Below, piece by piece: positions 1 to 11,110 of a stretch of DNA of 64,000 bases (positions are counted from its first letter, which is position 1; every line of letters starts with the position of its first letter). A program made the position numbers and the translations under genes. The stretch comes from Bugula neritina (taxonomy: Eukaryota > Bryozoa > Gymnolaemata > Cheilostomatida > Bugulidae). Below the pieces are notes generated by a model. That model was given only the letters and a program-made list of their open reading frames with translations, was not told where the DNA came from and did not search any database. The stretch is from assembly GCA_964035545.1 (NCBI GenBank), contig OZ037767.1, forward strand, positions 22,673,128 to 22,737,127, read 5' to 3'.

Positions 1-426
1 AATTGTAAATATTTCATTTGAAATTTTATGTTAATAAAGTTATAAAAACAGTTTAGGCATAATTGTATTGGTGTTGTAGGAGTTGCCTGTTCTGGCAATA
101 AAACATTTTATCCTTAAAAGTTGCATCTAGTGAGTAGTGGATACATTGTGGTATTTATTTTATTGAATAAAAAATTTGAATAAGTTTTAAAATGACCTCA
201 TGCTTCTGTACAAGCAGCAACTAAAGTTCACCAAACCCGTAGCAAAATTATTTTTGTTTTTCACTATCAATTTCATGAAAGAATCATCATGGGATTAAAT
301 CAAAGTTTCTGCAGTAAAAATCTCATGCGAGTATTCATGTGGGTGTGTGCAGATGTCTAGAGTTTTCTGTCCACACGGTCAATACTTAAAGTAGTTGAAC
401 ATCTGAATCACTCTTCTTTTCTGTAG

Positions 427-3400
427 GTTGTATGGCTGAAAGGTTGAAATCTCAAATACTGGAAGAGAAGAAATCAGTGGACTTGGTGTGTGGCCCTGAT
501 GCATACAAAGATCTACCCAGACTTCTCTCAGTTACATATACTGGCCAAACCGCGGGTAGATAAATCAGTTTATTCTTCTTGGGTTATTGACTAGATCATA
601 CTCTCTAATGTGCACTAACCTAAAGTACGGTTAAAGTTTCATTTGCCTCTGACTAAACTCTGTAATTAATCAAAGAAGTTCCAGGTTTTTACATGTAGTA
701 GTTTTCTTCACAGTTATCATAACATCAACTTTTCTACCTTGTTTTAGTCAACGTCCTGCTCTCATTGGAAGAGACCTACGCTGACGTAATGCCCATCAGA
801 TTGAGTGAGAGTTCACCGTCAGCATTTGTGTCTATCATGAGGGGCTGTGACAACATGTGTAGTTACTGCATCGTACCGTTCACTAGAGGTCGAGAGAGGA
901 GCAGACCAATCACCTCTATTCTAGATGAAGTCAAGCAGCTTAGAGATCAGGTGACTATTTTATATCTGTCTGTTTGTCTCGCCAGTTTTCTGTCAGCATG
1001 TTTCTGTGTATTATACAAGTCTGGCGTTGAGCCATATACCAATTCTTCTGTGTTAGCACTTAGCAATCTCCCCAGCTAGACATTTGTTGTGTAAATCTAA
1101 GTTTGCATTATTGAAAGGTACTTTTAAGTGTGATATAATACGGTCCTTATAAATATAATATATTATGTGTTTACAGCATTAGTATAATATATTCTTATGA
1201 TATTTATGCACAGAGTCATTCTATAAGCAGTTCTGGGTTAGGGGGTGACTGAGTGCAATAGCTTGAGATTCCAAGTTCCAACTTAAACTCCAAACTGAAG
1301 AATCACAAACTACTGCACTCAGTCACCCCAAACTCAGAGCTTCTTATAGAACCATTCCTGTGCACATGTCATGTAATATCTACATGTTGTTGAAGGGAAT
1401 AAAAGAGGTCACACTGCTGGGTCAGAATGTCAACAGCTATAGAGACTTGTCAGAATACTCAAGTGCTGATAACTCCAGACCCAAGTCGCCCACTAATTTA
1501 GCTAAAGGTATGCAGTAGTTCAATATCATAGCTTCACTGTTGCATGTCACCTTTCTGTGACATCATCATCCCCTTTCTGTGACATCATCATCCCCTTTCT
1601 GTGACATCATCATCACCTTTCTGTGACATCATCATCACCTTTCTGTGACATCATCATTGCCTTTCTGTGACATCATCATCGCCTTTCTGTCATATCATAA
1701 TCACCGTACTGTGACATCGTCATCACCTTTCTGTCACATCATCATTGCCTTTTTGTGACATTATCACATTCTTGTGACAAATATTAAATACAAAAATAAA
1801 ATGAACAAAGCCAACCGAAAATCAGACCCAGTAACAGTTCAAGGACAAGCTCCACTGTTGTATTTCATGCTAAGTGAACACATCACCTGTAAAGTATATA
1901 TTAATAGACCTGCATACTCATATGCCTTCATGCCGCAGGTTTCAAGACGATTTACAAGACAAAGCTGGGTGGCCTGAGGTTTGCTGATCTGCTTCATCAT
2001 GTGTCAGCCTCATGTCCCGATATGAGAATTAGATTCACGTCTCCTCACCCTAAAGATTTCCCTGACGAGGTATGTTTGTCTATAAACAGTTCTTACATCG
2101 TTTGTATGATCGTTTGTGCTGGCAGCATATTATTCATAGTTAGAGTTGATTGGTCACTGATTGATCATGTGATCATTTTTTCCATGTCGCTACTTGACTA
2201 AATTATTTCACCAGCTATCAACTCTGCACTATTAAGGATTGTGAGGGTTTTAATGTGTAAAGTTTAGATGAATATTGTAGATCTATATACTTCATTTCAC
2301 TGGACACCTTGACTGATAGAATTGTTTTTTGTATTTAAATTTAATGAAATTTAAAAGTAATCATCAGACCTAATAAGTATACAATGTCTTAAATAGTTTT
2401 TATCAACTCTATTATTCTTCAAAGGCAGTTTTTCATCTTCCATCAACTTTGTCTTTTTAGTAAATGATATAAATTACAAACATTGAAAATCTAAGCTCTG
2501 TGACATTTAAAACTTTGATACCAGATGTAAGAGTGTTTCCATCATAATCATGTAGTGTCTGTGTACAGTAAAGTATTTGTGACACAGCCATCCCTTTATG
2601 AAAGTAGTTACGTTATGCACGTTTTTGCAGGTCTTACAGCTTATCAATGAGAGAGCTAACATATGTAAGCAGATTCACATACCAGCCCAGAGCGGCAGCA
2701 GTGCTGTCTTGGAGGCGATGAGGCGAGGCTACAGTAGGGAGGCCTATCTTGAGCTGATTCAGCACATTAAAGAGACAATACCGGGTGGGTGTGGTTATGT
2801 ACTATGTATATAGGATATATATTGATAATGTGTAGTATAGCTGCAGTGGAATATAATGCATTATATTATATACCATGTGTAAGTTTAGTATGAAATTCAG
2901 AATACTTGCTATGTGTAGTATGACTAGTATCTATTCTAAATTCCATATTGATGGCATATATTGTCTAAATTGTGTAGTGTGCATGAACATTCATTTTATC
3001 AAGTATTTTTAACTCAATAGCATGAATTATTAAGCATACATAGCATGTCACAGTTGTTGTATAATATTTTAACGTTAGTATGTCATTTATGGTAATGTTT
3101 GTTCAACTGTGTGTAGGTTATTTTATCGAGTGCCATAAACAATATGCTATGCATTTCGATGTCAATATAAATGTGTAGTAGACATGTACAATTGTTATAA
3201 TATACAGTGTTAAATGCCAGCTAAATTTTGTAATTCAATGTTTAACTTATATATAATATGATTCAAACATCGGTCAATAAGTTCAATGTGTACAGGTATG
3301 AAGCTTGCATCAACCAATGAACACGCTTGTTGCAGGTATAAAGTTATCTAGTGACTTTATCGCGGGTTTCTGTGGTGAAACGGAAGAAGATCATCTACAG

Positions 3401-5138
3401 ACACTCTCCATGTTGGATTTAGTTCGATATCACCGAGTGTTTTACTTCCCTTACAGTCTCCGAGAGGTAGAACTTGTACCTCAACTTCCTCTTTATGCAT
3501 CTGTCTTGAGTTACCTTTCTTGTTAAGTAATTAATGTTCATTGCTAGCTGTGTTTAGAGTTGTCATCTCAAATTTTAAGCTTTAGAGCCTCTTTTCATGA
3601 ACATGATTTAAGGAAGCCCTACATGGCGTTACTATGTAAGCTGAACAGACAACTGTTAGACTAAGTTTTGACGACTTTTTCCTTTGGGGAGCCCCACTGA
3701 TTAATAATTATAATGTTTTGTTTGCTCAATAGAAATAAAATAAAAAAGTGTAAGGATATGCTTCTGAATTATATAGAATTAGATATTCAATTGTCAGCAA
3801 TAGTTTTGTAAAAGGGTGAATGACTCCTAAATATAATTTTTTAAATAGTATTTACCAGACTTCTTATTAGTAGTTATTTATTCCCCTTCCCTACACACTT
3901 ATAGAGTGCAGTAAAGTGCACACAATATACATTTATCTGCATTCGCTCCACTAAGCTACTCCATTTTCTTGTTGTGACTATCTCAATTAAACATGTATAC
4001 CTCCAGTCACCTCTACTGTTGTGTGTCGCTATAGAAAACCCATGCTCATCGTCGCCTCAAGGATGACGTGCCCCATGACGTGAAGTTGAGGAGACATGAA
4101 GAGATCAGTGTGAAATGTAGAAGAATATTTGGAGAGCTCAATGCGGAAGCAGTTGGTGAAACTCAGCTTGTACTCATTGAATCCGTAAGTATTGGCAGTA
4201 TTAGCAGTGGGAGTTGATTGTCGAGTGTTTATCCTTGTTTCTTGTAGCAATAGTAGATTGTGGGTTGTTTCATACTTCTATTGCTTATTGATGTTTTATA
4301 ATCACACCAACTAGTTTGAGGGACATCCTATATGCCACCCTGTCCGATTTGGATTTTCACTTTGGCTCCTTTGTTCTAACCAGATGAATGTGATTCTTAC
4401 TCCTTGTTCTTTTCTTGTTTTAGGAAAGTAGAAGATCTCCTGACCAGTGGGCGGGACGAAACGACGGCAACACAAAAGTTGTATTCCACAAAACATCACT
4501 TCCTGTAGGCGGAGACTCAAGTTGTTCTGGTAACCCGTCTGTTGGGGATTATGTGGCAGTTCATGTGAGTGTTACCTGGTAATACCAATCTTTACTCTAT
4601 ACAATGCCATGGGGAAACTTTCTTCTTTTACATTGATTTATTTTTATAATAGTTATTTCTTGGAGTCTAATTGTATCGTATAATTTGAAAGATGCTGCTA
4701 ATGGTGCAGTTTGCTCTTGTACTCTTGGGTGCAATTATACAAGCTATGATGTCATACTTGCTGATATAAACTGGCTAAGTAGTTGTGTGCAAGGTTTCAT
4801 CAAGTAAGGCGGTAGGGGAGGGAAAGACAGGAGCTATCAATAAACTATATTTTTCCAATTGTCAGCAATGGGATGTAGCCAGTGCTTCAGCTTAGACCTC
4901 AATCACATAGTGTAGAGGGTGGAGCTGTGATATGTTAGCAATATATTATAAGGGACAGTGTGGCAATGCAATATCTATATAAGCTATTGATAACCCTCTA
5001 ACCATCTTATAGATAACAGAGTCTTCATCGCAGACTTTGAAGGGAGAGCCTCTGTTTATTACATCACTGCAGACGTTCACTGAAGACATGATTCATCACA
5101 ATAGGGATTCCCACAACACACAAGTTCTGAACAGATAA
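427..5138 (+). CDS. CDK5RAP1: CDK5RAP1 mitochondrial tRNA methylthiotransferase (5' end outside window)
   Basis: Radical-SAM methylthiotransferase of the MiaB family. From family knowledge it adds the 2-methylthio group to i6A37 of mitochondrial tRNAs. Nine exons are visible: 427-555, 748-950, 1396-1507, 1939-2069, 2631-2784, 3336-3466, 4035-4184, 4424-4564 and 5013-5138 (TAA). They give 424 residues in continuous phase with GT-AG introns. The second visible exon carries the radical-SAM cluster motif CDNMCSYC (Cys-x3-Cys-x2-Cys) inside the signature [20 protein letters not shown]. Later exons match CDK5RAP1 landmarks: [40 protein letters not shown] and [14 protein letters not shown]. The last two or three exons form the C-terminal TRAM-like region ([17 protein letters not shown]). 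The N-terminal UPF0004 domain and the start codon are not in the first 426 bases and must lie to the left. No broken codon is seen. Confidence 0.95.
1207..1364. repeat. Imperfect long hairpin / MITE-like inverted repeat in CDK5RAP1 intron
   Basis: The first ~65 bases, starting TGCACAG and containing GGTGACTGAGTGCA, pair as an inverted repeat with the last ~65, containing TGCACTCAGTCACC and ending CTGTGCA. A short unpaired centre of about 30 bases separates the arms. It sits wholly in the intron between exons 748-950 and 1396-1507. No clear target duplication is seen. Confidence 0.6.
1550..1768. repeat. 21-bp minisatellite, about 10 copies
   Basis: Tandem copies of a 21-base unit, CTTTCTGTGACATCATCATC plus one variable base, in the CDK5RAP1 intron between 1507 and 1939. 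Copies near the right end are degenerate (TTTTGTGACATTATCA). Each unit carries TGACATCATC. Confidence 0.9.
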
Positions 5139-5329
5139 TTCCCAGACTACTATCCAAACTAATATCCACTTTTGCTACTTGACTAAATTATATAGTTGGG
5201 CATCAATTAGCTGAACAGAACTTTTATACAAGATACAATTGAATAGCATGACTTTGTGCCACTCTATCTGTGTTTAATGGCTTTGATCTGGCCAGTTGTT
5301 TTAATGCAGTTAACCTTGTATTTCAACAA

Positions 5330-5335
5330 AATAAA
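5330..5335 (+). terminator. Candidate poly(A) signal of CDK5RAP1
   Basis: AATAAA 192 bases after the CDK5RAP1 stop, followed by a T-rich stretch. It is the first canonical hexamer after the stop codon. The cleavage site cannot be proven from sequence alone. Confidence 0.5.
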
Positions 5336-6387
5336 TTTTTGTATTTTTATTATTCATTAGTTTTGGGTTTTAACATTATATACTGAGTCTTAATATTGTT
5401 TTGATTGTCTCATGAACACTGAATTGTTATTTAAATAGTTGCTGTTATATTAAAACAATGAATATAAATGTTATCATAATTTATAATATTCAATCATTGA
5501 TAGGAGGCTTTGTACACTAGCTACAACACCAGCAATTAAATTATCTGACCAAGCAATTAAACCTACTGTTAAATCAAATTGTGGCGCCTTTTTCAAAAAA
5601 TCATGTGAATGGTTGGAAATCTTGTTCTTGGCATATACGTCATAACTAACTAAACCTCAACACTACTCAAGTGGTATTTTCAAGTTATAATATTACAGTG
5701 AGCTTTCCTTCATTTGCTAGCACCAGCTAGGGGGTTTTTGGTAGCAACTATAAAATGGTTGCACAATTTTTTTCTAGCATTGATTATTATGCACATGGTA
5801 ATGCCCAACTCTTGAAGTTTAAACAATCTTCTCACACAGCGCCAACAGACTGTTTATTATTAACTATCTGGTAAAAATTGAACTACTTCCACAACTTTGT
5901 TTATAAATTGCCAGTATGTGTTTGTTTAATTACCAGCATTATAACTTCTACATAAGTATATTTAAAGTTCTTTAACAACCTTGTATAACCCCCTGTTCAC
6001 ACATTACCAACGTATAGTACGCCGTAACATAAAATAGCAGCCATTTTTACAAATGTCTGAGCTTCCTGTACGGTGCTACGGTACGTTAGGATCAAGCACT
6101 GCTTGATTCAAACAAGTTGCGGTGGGTTCCTATTGGACAGAAAAACTTTTGCTTCAGCTCATTGGATAAAATTGTCCAATGAGGTGTGTTATATCTTACC
6201 TAATAGCAGACTTTGTAAACTTCATCCCGGACACATTAAAGATGGCTGATATTTTACAGGGGGTAAAAGTCTTTGAGTCTAATATCTTGAGAATCTCATC
6301 TTCTCTACACTGAAATCTAAACTAAAAAAACTTTATATGCCTATATAATAAATATGCCTATATTATAAAAAATATTTATAATATGCC

Positions 6388-6638
6388 TATATAATATACA
6401 TACATTAGGGAGCAGCCTTCGTCTAGGGGTTAGAGTATTTGCCTAGTAAACATGAAGTCATGAGTTTGAGCCCCAACAAAGGCCATTGGTGATGTTAGGA
6501 AGAGCATTCAGTCATAATTGCTCCTGTGCCCCATCTGAATAAGTCCTTAGCCTGATTAAAAGACACCCTTCTATCAGGGGTTTTCTCACAGGGCCTGAGA
6601 CTATAAACTGGCGTGAGTTATATAATATACATACATTA
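6388..6638 (+). mobile_element. tRNA-derived SINE with perfect 20-bp target site duplication
   Basis: The body is 6408-6618 (211 bases), flanked by an identical 20-base duplication at 6388-6407 and 6619-6638 (TATATAATATACATACATTA). The first ~75 bases resemble a tRNA: an A-box region TTCGTCTAGGGGTTAGAG, an anticodon arm GCCTAGTAAACATG like that of tRNA-Thr(AGT), and a B-box GAGTTTGAGCCCC. An unrelated ~135-base tail follows, ending GGCGTGAGT, with no poly(A). tRNA-type promoter, tail and target duplication together define a SINE. The perfect duplication suggests a fairly recent insertion. A diverged relative of the tail lies at 49141-49235. Confidence 0.9.
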
Positions 6639-9271
6639 CTCATTCTATTATAACTAGCTAGTTTGGTACTAATTGTTATTGTAAAAGCTCAGCTTAAATG
6701 TAACTCCTCAAATCATATGCAAAACTTCACGGTGTCAGAATCATATTATGTATATAGATTTCATCATAGTTTAGCCATATGAAACTCAAATTGCACCACC
6801 CATTTGAAATCAGATATATGAGTTTCTGAACACCAATACCAAAAGTCAATCACCCCAAAATGATGTGACACAAGGAAATGTGAGGGTATTATACTGTTGA
6901 AACTGATTGCATGTTCACTGTTGCATATGGTTCAGTGTGGTTTATATACTTCAGTAGACTATCTCCCAGAGATATAAACAGTATGCACACACACATATAG
7001 AAATTGGCGCATGTTTATAAAGCATAGAGAAACTATCCCGACTTCTTAAACTGTAAATTTAGCTCATAATAAATGCTAATGACTGAAATATGATTTTTCG
7101 ATAACCTTGTTTTTACTAAATACTTGTAGTTAGCAATTATATCAAGTACATCACATAAATAAATGCACCTTTTCACAATAAGTACATCAGTAAATTTACT
7201 TCCAGATAGCTATGGAATTAATGTATATTTTAGTAAAGAGCCTGCAGCAATATGAACTGCTGTATTCAGTTACTCACACACCTGTTGCATATCTCTGGAA
7301 AATTGCCAAGTCAAGGCACTGATTACTAAGAAACTGAAGTTGATGCCAAGTAGCTGCATAGCACCAGCATCGTATTATAACTAATGCTATACTGAGAAGG
7401 TGGATCGAAATAAGCATTACTTTAGTAGAAAAGCTACTAGAATAAGCTAAGCTGTAACTCCACAGAAAGAAGTTTGTATTAAATAATAGCTTTCCTTCTC
7501 TATTAACAAACTACTTGGCGTCAATTTGGAAATTAGGCTTTGGGTATTACTTAAAATAGTCCTAGACAAAGTATCTACTTTATAAATGAGAGAATGCATG
7601 AAAAATAAAACCTGGAAACGGTCTTATAAAAATAGTTCATTAAGCCCCTAAATATTTCAAAACTCATACTATGCTTTGTTTCTTCTAAAGGAGATCTTTA
7701 GGACTATATGACTGTTGACCATATTATGAAGATGTGGTGTACACAAAGGATTGATGATGATGTAACAGCATGTGTATAATTCTAAATAGTCACCACTGAT
7801 ACAAGTCAACTAAACTAATTTCCTACTATATTCATGGGGCTTACCTTAATGTATGTTGTTTGATATGTTATGCCTTTGAGACTGGAGCAATGCATTGCCC
7901 ACAGCTACTTCACCTAGTGTAATATTTGTGAGTGGGGAGGGTGTGGCTAGACAAACAGGTTTCATTTAAAATATATGTCTAAATTAGTTTTAAAATTTAC
8001 TAGATGGGATTGCAATTTCTTTTTAAAATCTAAGATCAAAATCGCAATTGAAGACTCGAAGAAAATTAAAAGTTTGAGTAACTTAAAAAGTGATGATAAA
8101 AATTAAAACAGAGATGAATTGTAGATGTTTCAATATAGTCAGCTTCTCCTTCTCTCATATATATGTATGTATATACCTTTCAGTGAGTGAATGCTCTTTG
8201 TTATTAGCCTAATTTCAATATCGAGGGAGTCTTGTTTTAAGAGAATTTCAGCCAATTACTGATAGAATCTGTACAAGAAAAGTTAAATGACTGCTTATCA
8301 AAATTCCTAAAGTTAATAACTGATAATAAATGACCTCTCTCTTAAAGCTCTTTACAACTCATAGTGGGGTTTATATGATTTATCTATCATGTGACGCTAT
8401 CTATATTTGCACATACAAAGATACTTCACGTGCAAGAAATTATTCAGCTATTATAAAACCAGGCTATGCTTGACCTGTAAAATTACTATAGCCTCAGTTA
8501 AGTAGATCATTCAGTAGTTGTATCAGTGCTCCGTGCAGACGACCTCACAGTAACTGCAGTACTCTGTATATAAGGTAACTAACTAACAGTATTCATTGCA
8601 TGTTGCATTTCAGAGTACAGTGTTTAGGGTGAAGTTACTTAGTTTTTCGAGTACAGTTTAGTAAACTGTCACTATAATATAGTGTTGCGTATATAGTTGA
8701 ACGTGCATGTTGTGCGCATGCTCGTTTGCTCGTTCACTATCGTGCAAACGCTCTCGTGCGCCTGTGCGCCTGTGAGTGTGGATGTGGGTGTGTGTGTTGT
8801 AGCTTGTCCATGTCACTATTCCAGTATTTTATCATATTCTGTTTAGCTGTATTTAGTGTGAGTGTACAGAATTGTTTCGCAAGTTTTGTTATTCTGTTTA
8901 AGTATAGAAAGGATAAAATAATGATATAGTAATATTATATGAATTTCAAACTAACTAGTATATCCCTCGATTCCATGTACAAAGTAATAACACTATTTGT
9001 ATTCAGATAAAGTAAGTTCAACAAATTGTATGCTTTTAGAACTTATTTAAACTTTGAATACACTTTTGAATGGGAATTGCTTAGCTGTCAGAATATTATG
9101 TTGTATGGTAGCTTTATAATGAACAATCTTCATGAGCACACTCATGCACACACACTCTCACACATACACATAATTGTACACATATACATGCGCACATACA
9201 CACGTTATATATAAATACACCAAGTATCTTTTGTAGCACACCTAAACGAATAAATCCTAAAAGGAGACAAT

Positions 9272-11110
9272 ATGGAAGGCATAGAAATACAGGTGAATTT
9301 ATAGAAAAACTTGTTAACATTTAGAACTAAGACTACTCAACAAAGACCATTCATACTAAAATTAGAAAAATATTATATTCCATATTCATAAACCTTAGGT
9401 ATGGCCATTCAGTGAAAAGACAAGCAGATGGAAAGAGTTAGTTGATATTTGGTACCACTTCTGGCAGTATGAACCAATCAACTCGGCTATACTGAACATT
9501 CTAGAAGGGGATAACCGAGAGTTTATTGGCTATGTGTTCAGAGACATGCTGAGTTATGATTCAACTCCTTGTGTTGTAGCCTGGGATACTGTGAAAAACA
9601 AAGTAAAGGCTTTTGTCACCCATAATACAGTGCATTAAATGTGGGGGGGAATAACTGTTTGAGGAAATACAACTTACAAATTGTTAAGGCAACTTATTCA
9701 CATGTATCCAGTAAGCACAACAGGATTCTGATGGACTAAAAATGCTGACTAATTTTACAAGAGAACGTGCTGTAACAGTTTTGTTTACTTTTACACTCAT
9801 TGTTACATATCTGCCTTATATAAGAGCACGGCATATCACTATAATCTAATTATGTATAACAATAATAGTATTTAACAATTAGGATGAAGTAATTCCACTA
9901 TTTTTTAATTTTCTGATTTCCAGGCTGTTGGATTTGTCTTCCCTATGGTTCAGTATACCCCTGAAACATTACCAGCAGATTTGAAAGGTAAAGAGTTGTT
10001 GGACTTTGGAAAGTATCCCTTCAAGCCAGATGTGCAGCAGAAATTGAGAGATATCGGAAACTTCCTTGACAAAGTGTTCACAGAATCAAATCTATTCGCT
10101 CATTTAAGGTGTATTAATATTTCATTTCTATCTATAATCCATTTGGGTGAGATTTTGAGTAGTACAACTATAAGTGTTTTACTACAAACTACTAGAGTCT
10201 TTCTCTCCTGGTGCTGTTGTACACTTCGATCTGAATTTGTTTTAAAAGCCTATAACCATTTACTACCTTGAAATTTTTATATAGCTAGTCCTTATAACTG
10301 ATTCTGGCCTGCATAATGTTTTGGATACGATAAAAAATATCTACATGTAAGAAATTAAAAAAAGGTATCATTAAGTTACAGTTGAACTTTAAATCTTACA
10401 CTCATACACTAATTCTGTCCCACTAAATCAGAGAGCTAGTAAATCTATCTAACCCATTGTTATTTGATAAATTCAGTAGTTCTTGAATTTCGAAATGATA
10501 TAAAATGTGTTACTCAAGTGGTAAAAGGTTTGGTAGTAAATTTTGTAAGTCATGAAGCATATCAATTAAATTAGGTTCACTCATTATAAGGAAAACTTTG
10601 TCCCACATTGAGAGACAATGCTATTCAAAAAAAATGTTTTGGCAGTAAACCATTGACAGTTGTGGTGAACATTAAAAAAGAACTGCTACTGGTAACATTT
10701 GTAAATAATTCTTTTAATTTAACTGATTAAATATCCTAATTGTTGAAGCAATGTTTGGAAAAAATAAAACTCACTTTAAATTCTCTGTACTCAGCCATGT
10801 GCTATGTTACTGTTACAGTGTAGACAAGGTGTTTATGATCCACATAACCAGTGTCTTGAAAGAATACACTAGAAGGGGATTAGCCAATGAAATGACGAAG
10901 AAAGTCTTAGAAGTGGCCAAAGAAGCTGGATTTGAGTATGCAGTTTCAGAAAGTACAAGTTCATACACTCAACACAATAAGATTAAAAGATTTGGTTTTG
11001 AAAAAATATTTGAGATTGACTTTGAGAACAACTATGCCAACTATGACTCCATGCCTGCATTCATAAAAGAATCCCACAAAGCTGTAGCTGTGTTGACTAA
11101 GAGGTTGTAA
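9272..11110 (+). CDS. GNAT-family N-acetyltransferase, copy A (AANAT-like)
   Basis: Four exons: 9272-9292, 9399-9602, 9924-10108 and 10819-11110 (TAA), giving 233 residues. The tiny seven-codon first exon (MEGIEIQ) is supported by an equivalent first exon (MENIEIQ) in copy B. The last exon holds the acetyl-CoA-binding region of GNAT enzymes: a beta strand (VFMIHITSVL), then YTRRGLANEMTKKVLE, the Q/R-x-x-G-x-G/A-type loop and helix. It is followed by GFEYAVSESTSSYTQHNKIKRFGFEKIFEI and a C-terminal HKAVAVLTKRL. Length and layout resemble arylalkylamine N-acetyltransferase-like proteins of invertebrates, which acetylate amines or acyl-amino substrates; the real substrate is unknown. No signal peptide or membrane segment is seen, so it is probably cytosolic. 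Confidence 0.85.

Larger units (their letters stand above)
5139..9271. other. Intergenic region; one SINE, otherwise no gene recognised
   Basis: AT-rich spacer between CDK5RAP1 and the first acetyltransferase. It holds the SINE at 6408-6618. Open frames here are short and mostly low complexity (for example CA-rich 9140-9200) and match nothing I know. Bases 8520-8800 are less AT-rich than the rest, with several CG dinucleotides. They could include the 5' untranslated region or promoter of the downstream gene, but no firm signal is visible. Confidence 0.5.

Noticed and set aside
6408-6482. A functional tRNA-Thr gene
   Set aside because: The head is tRNA-like but the stems are poorly paired, and a 135-base tail and a target duplication follow; it is a SINE.
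8726-8929. 67-codon Cys-rich open frame with an apparent hydrophobic stretch
   Set aside because: No family resemblance, no conserved spacing, no splice partners; composition follows local TGTG-rich sequence.
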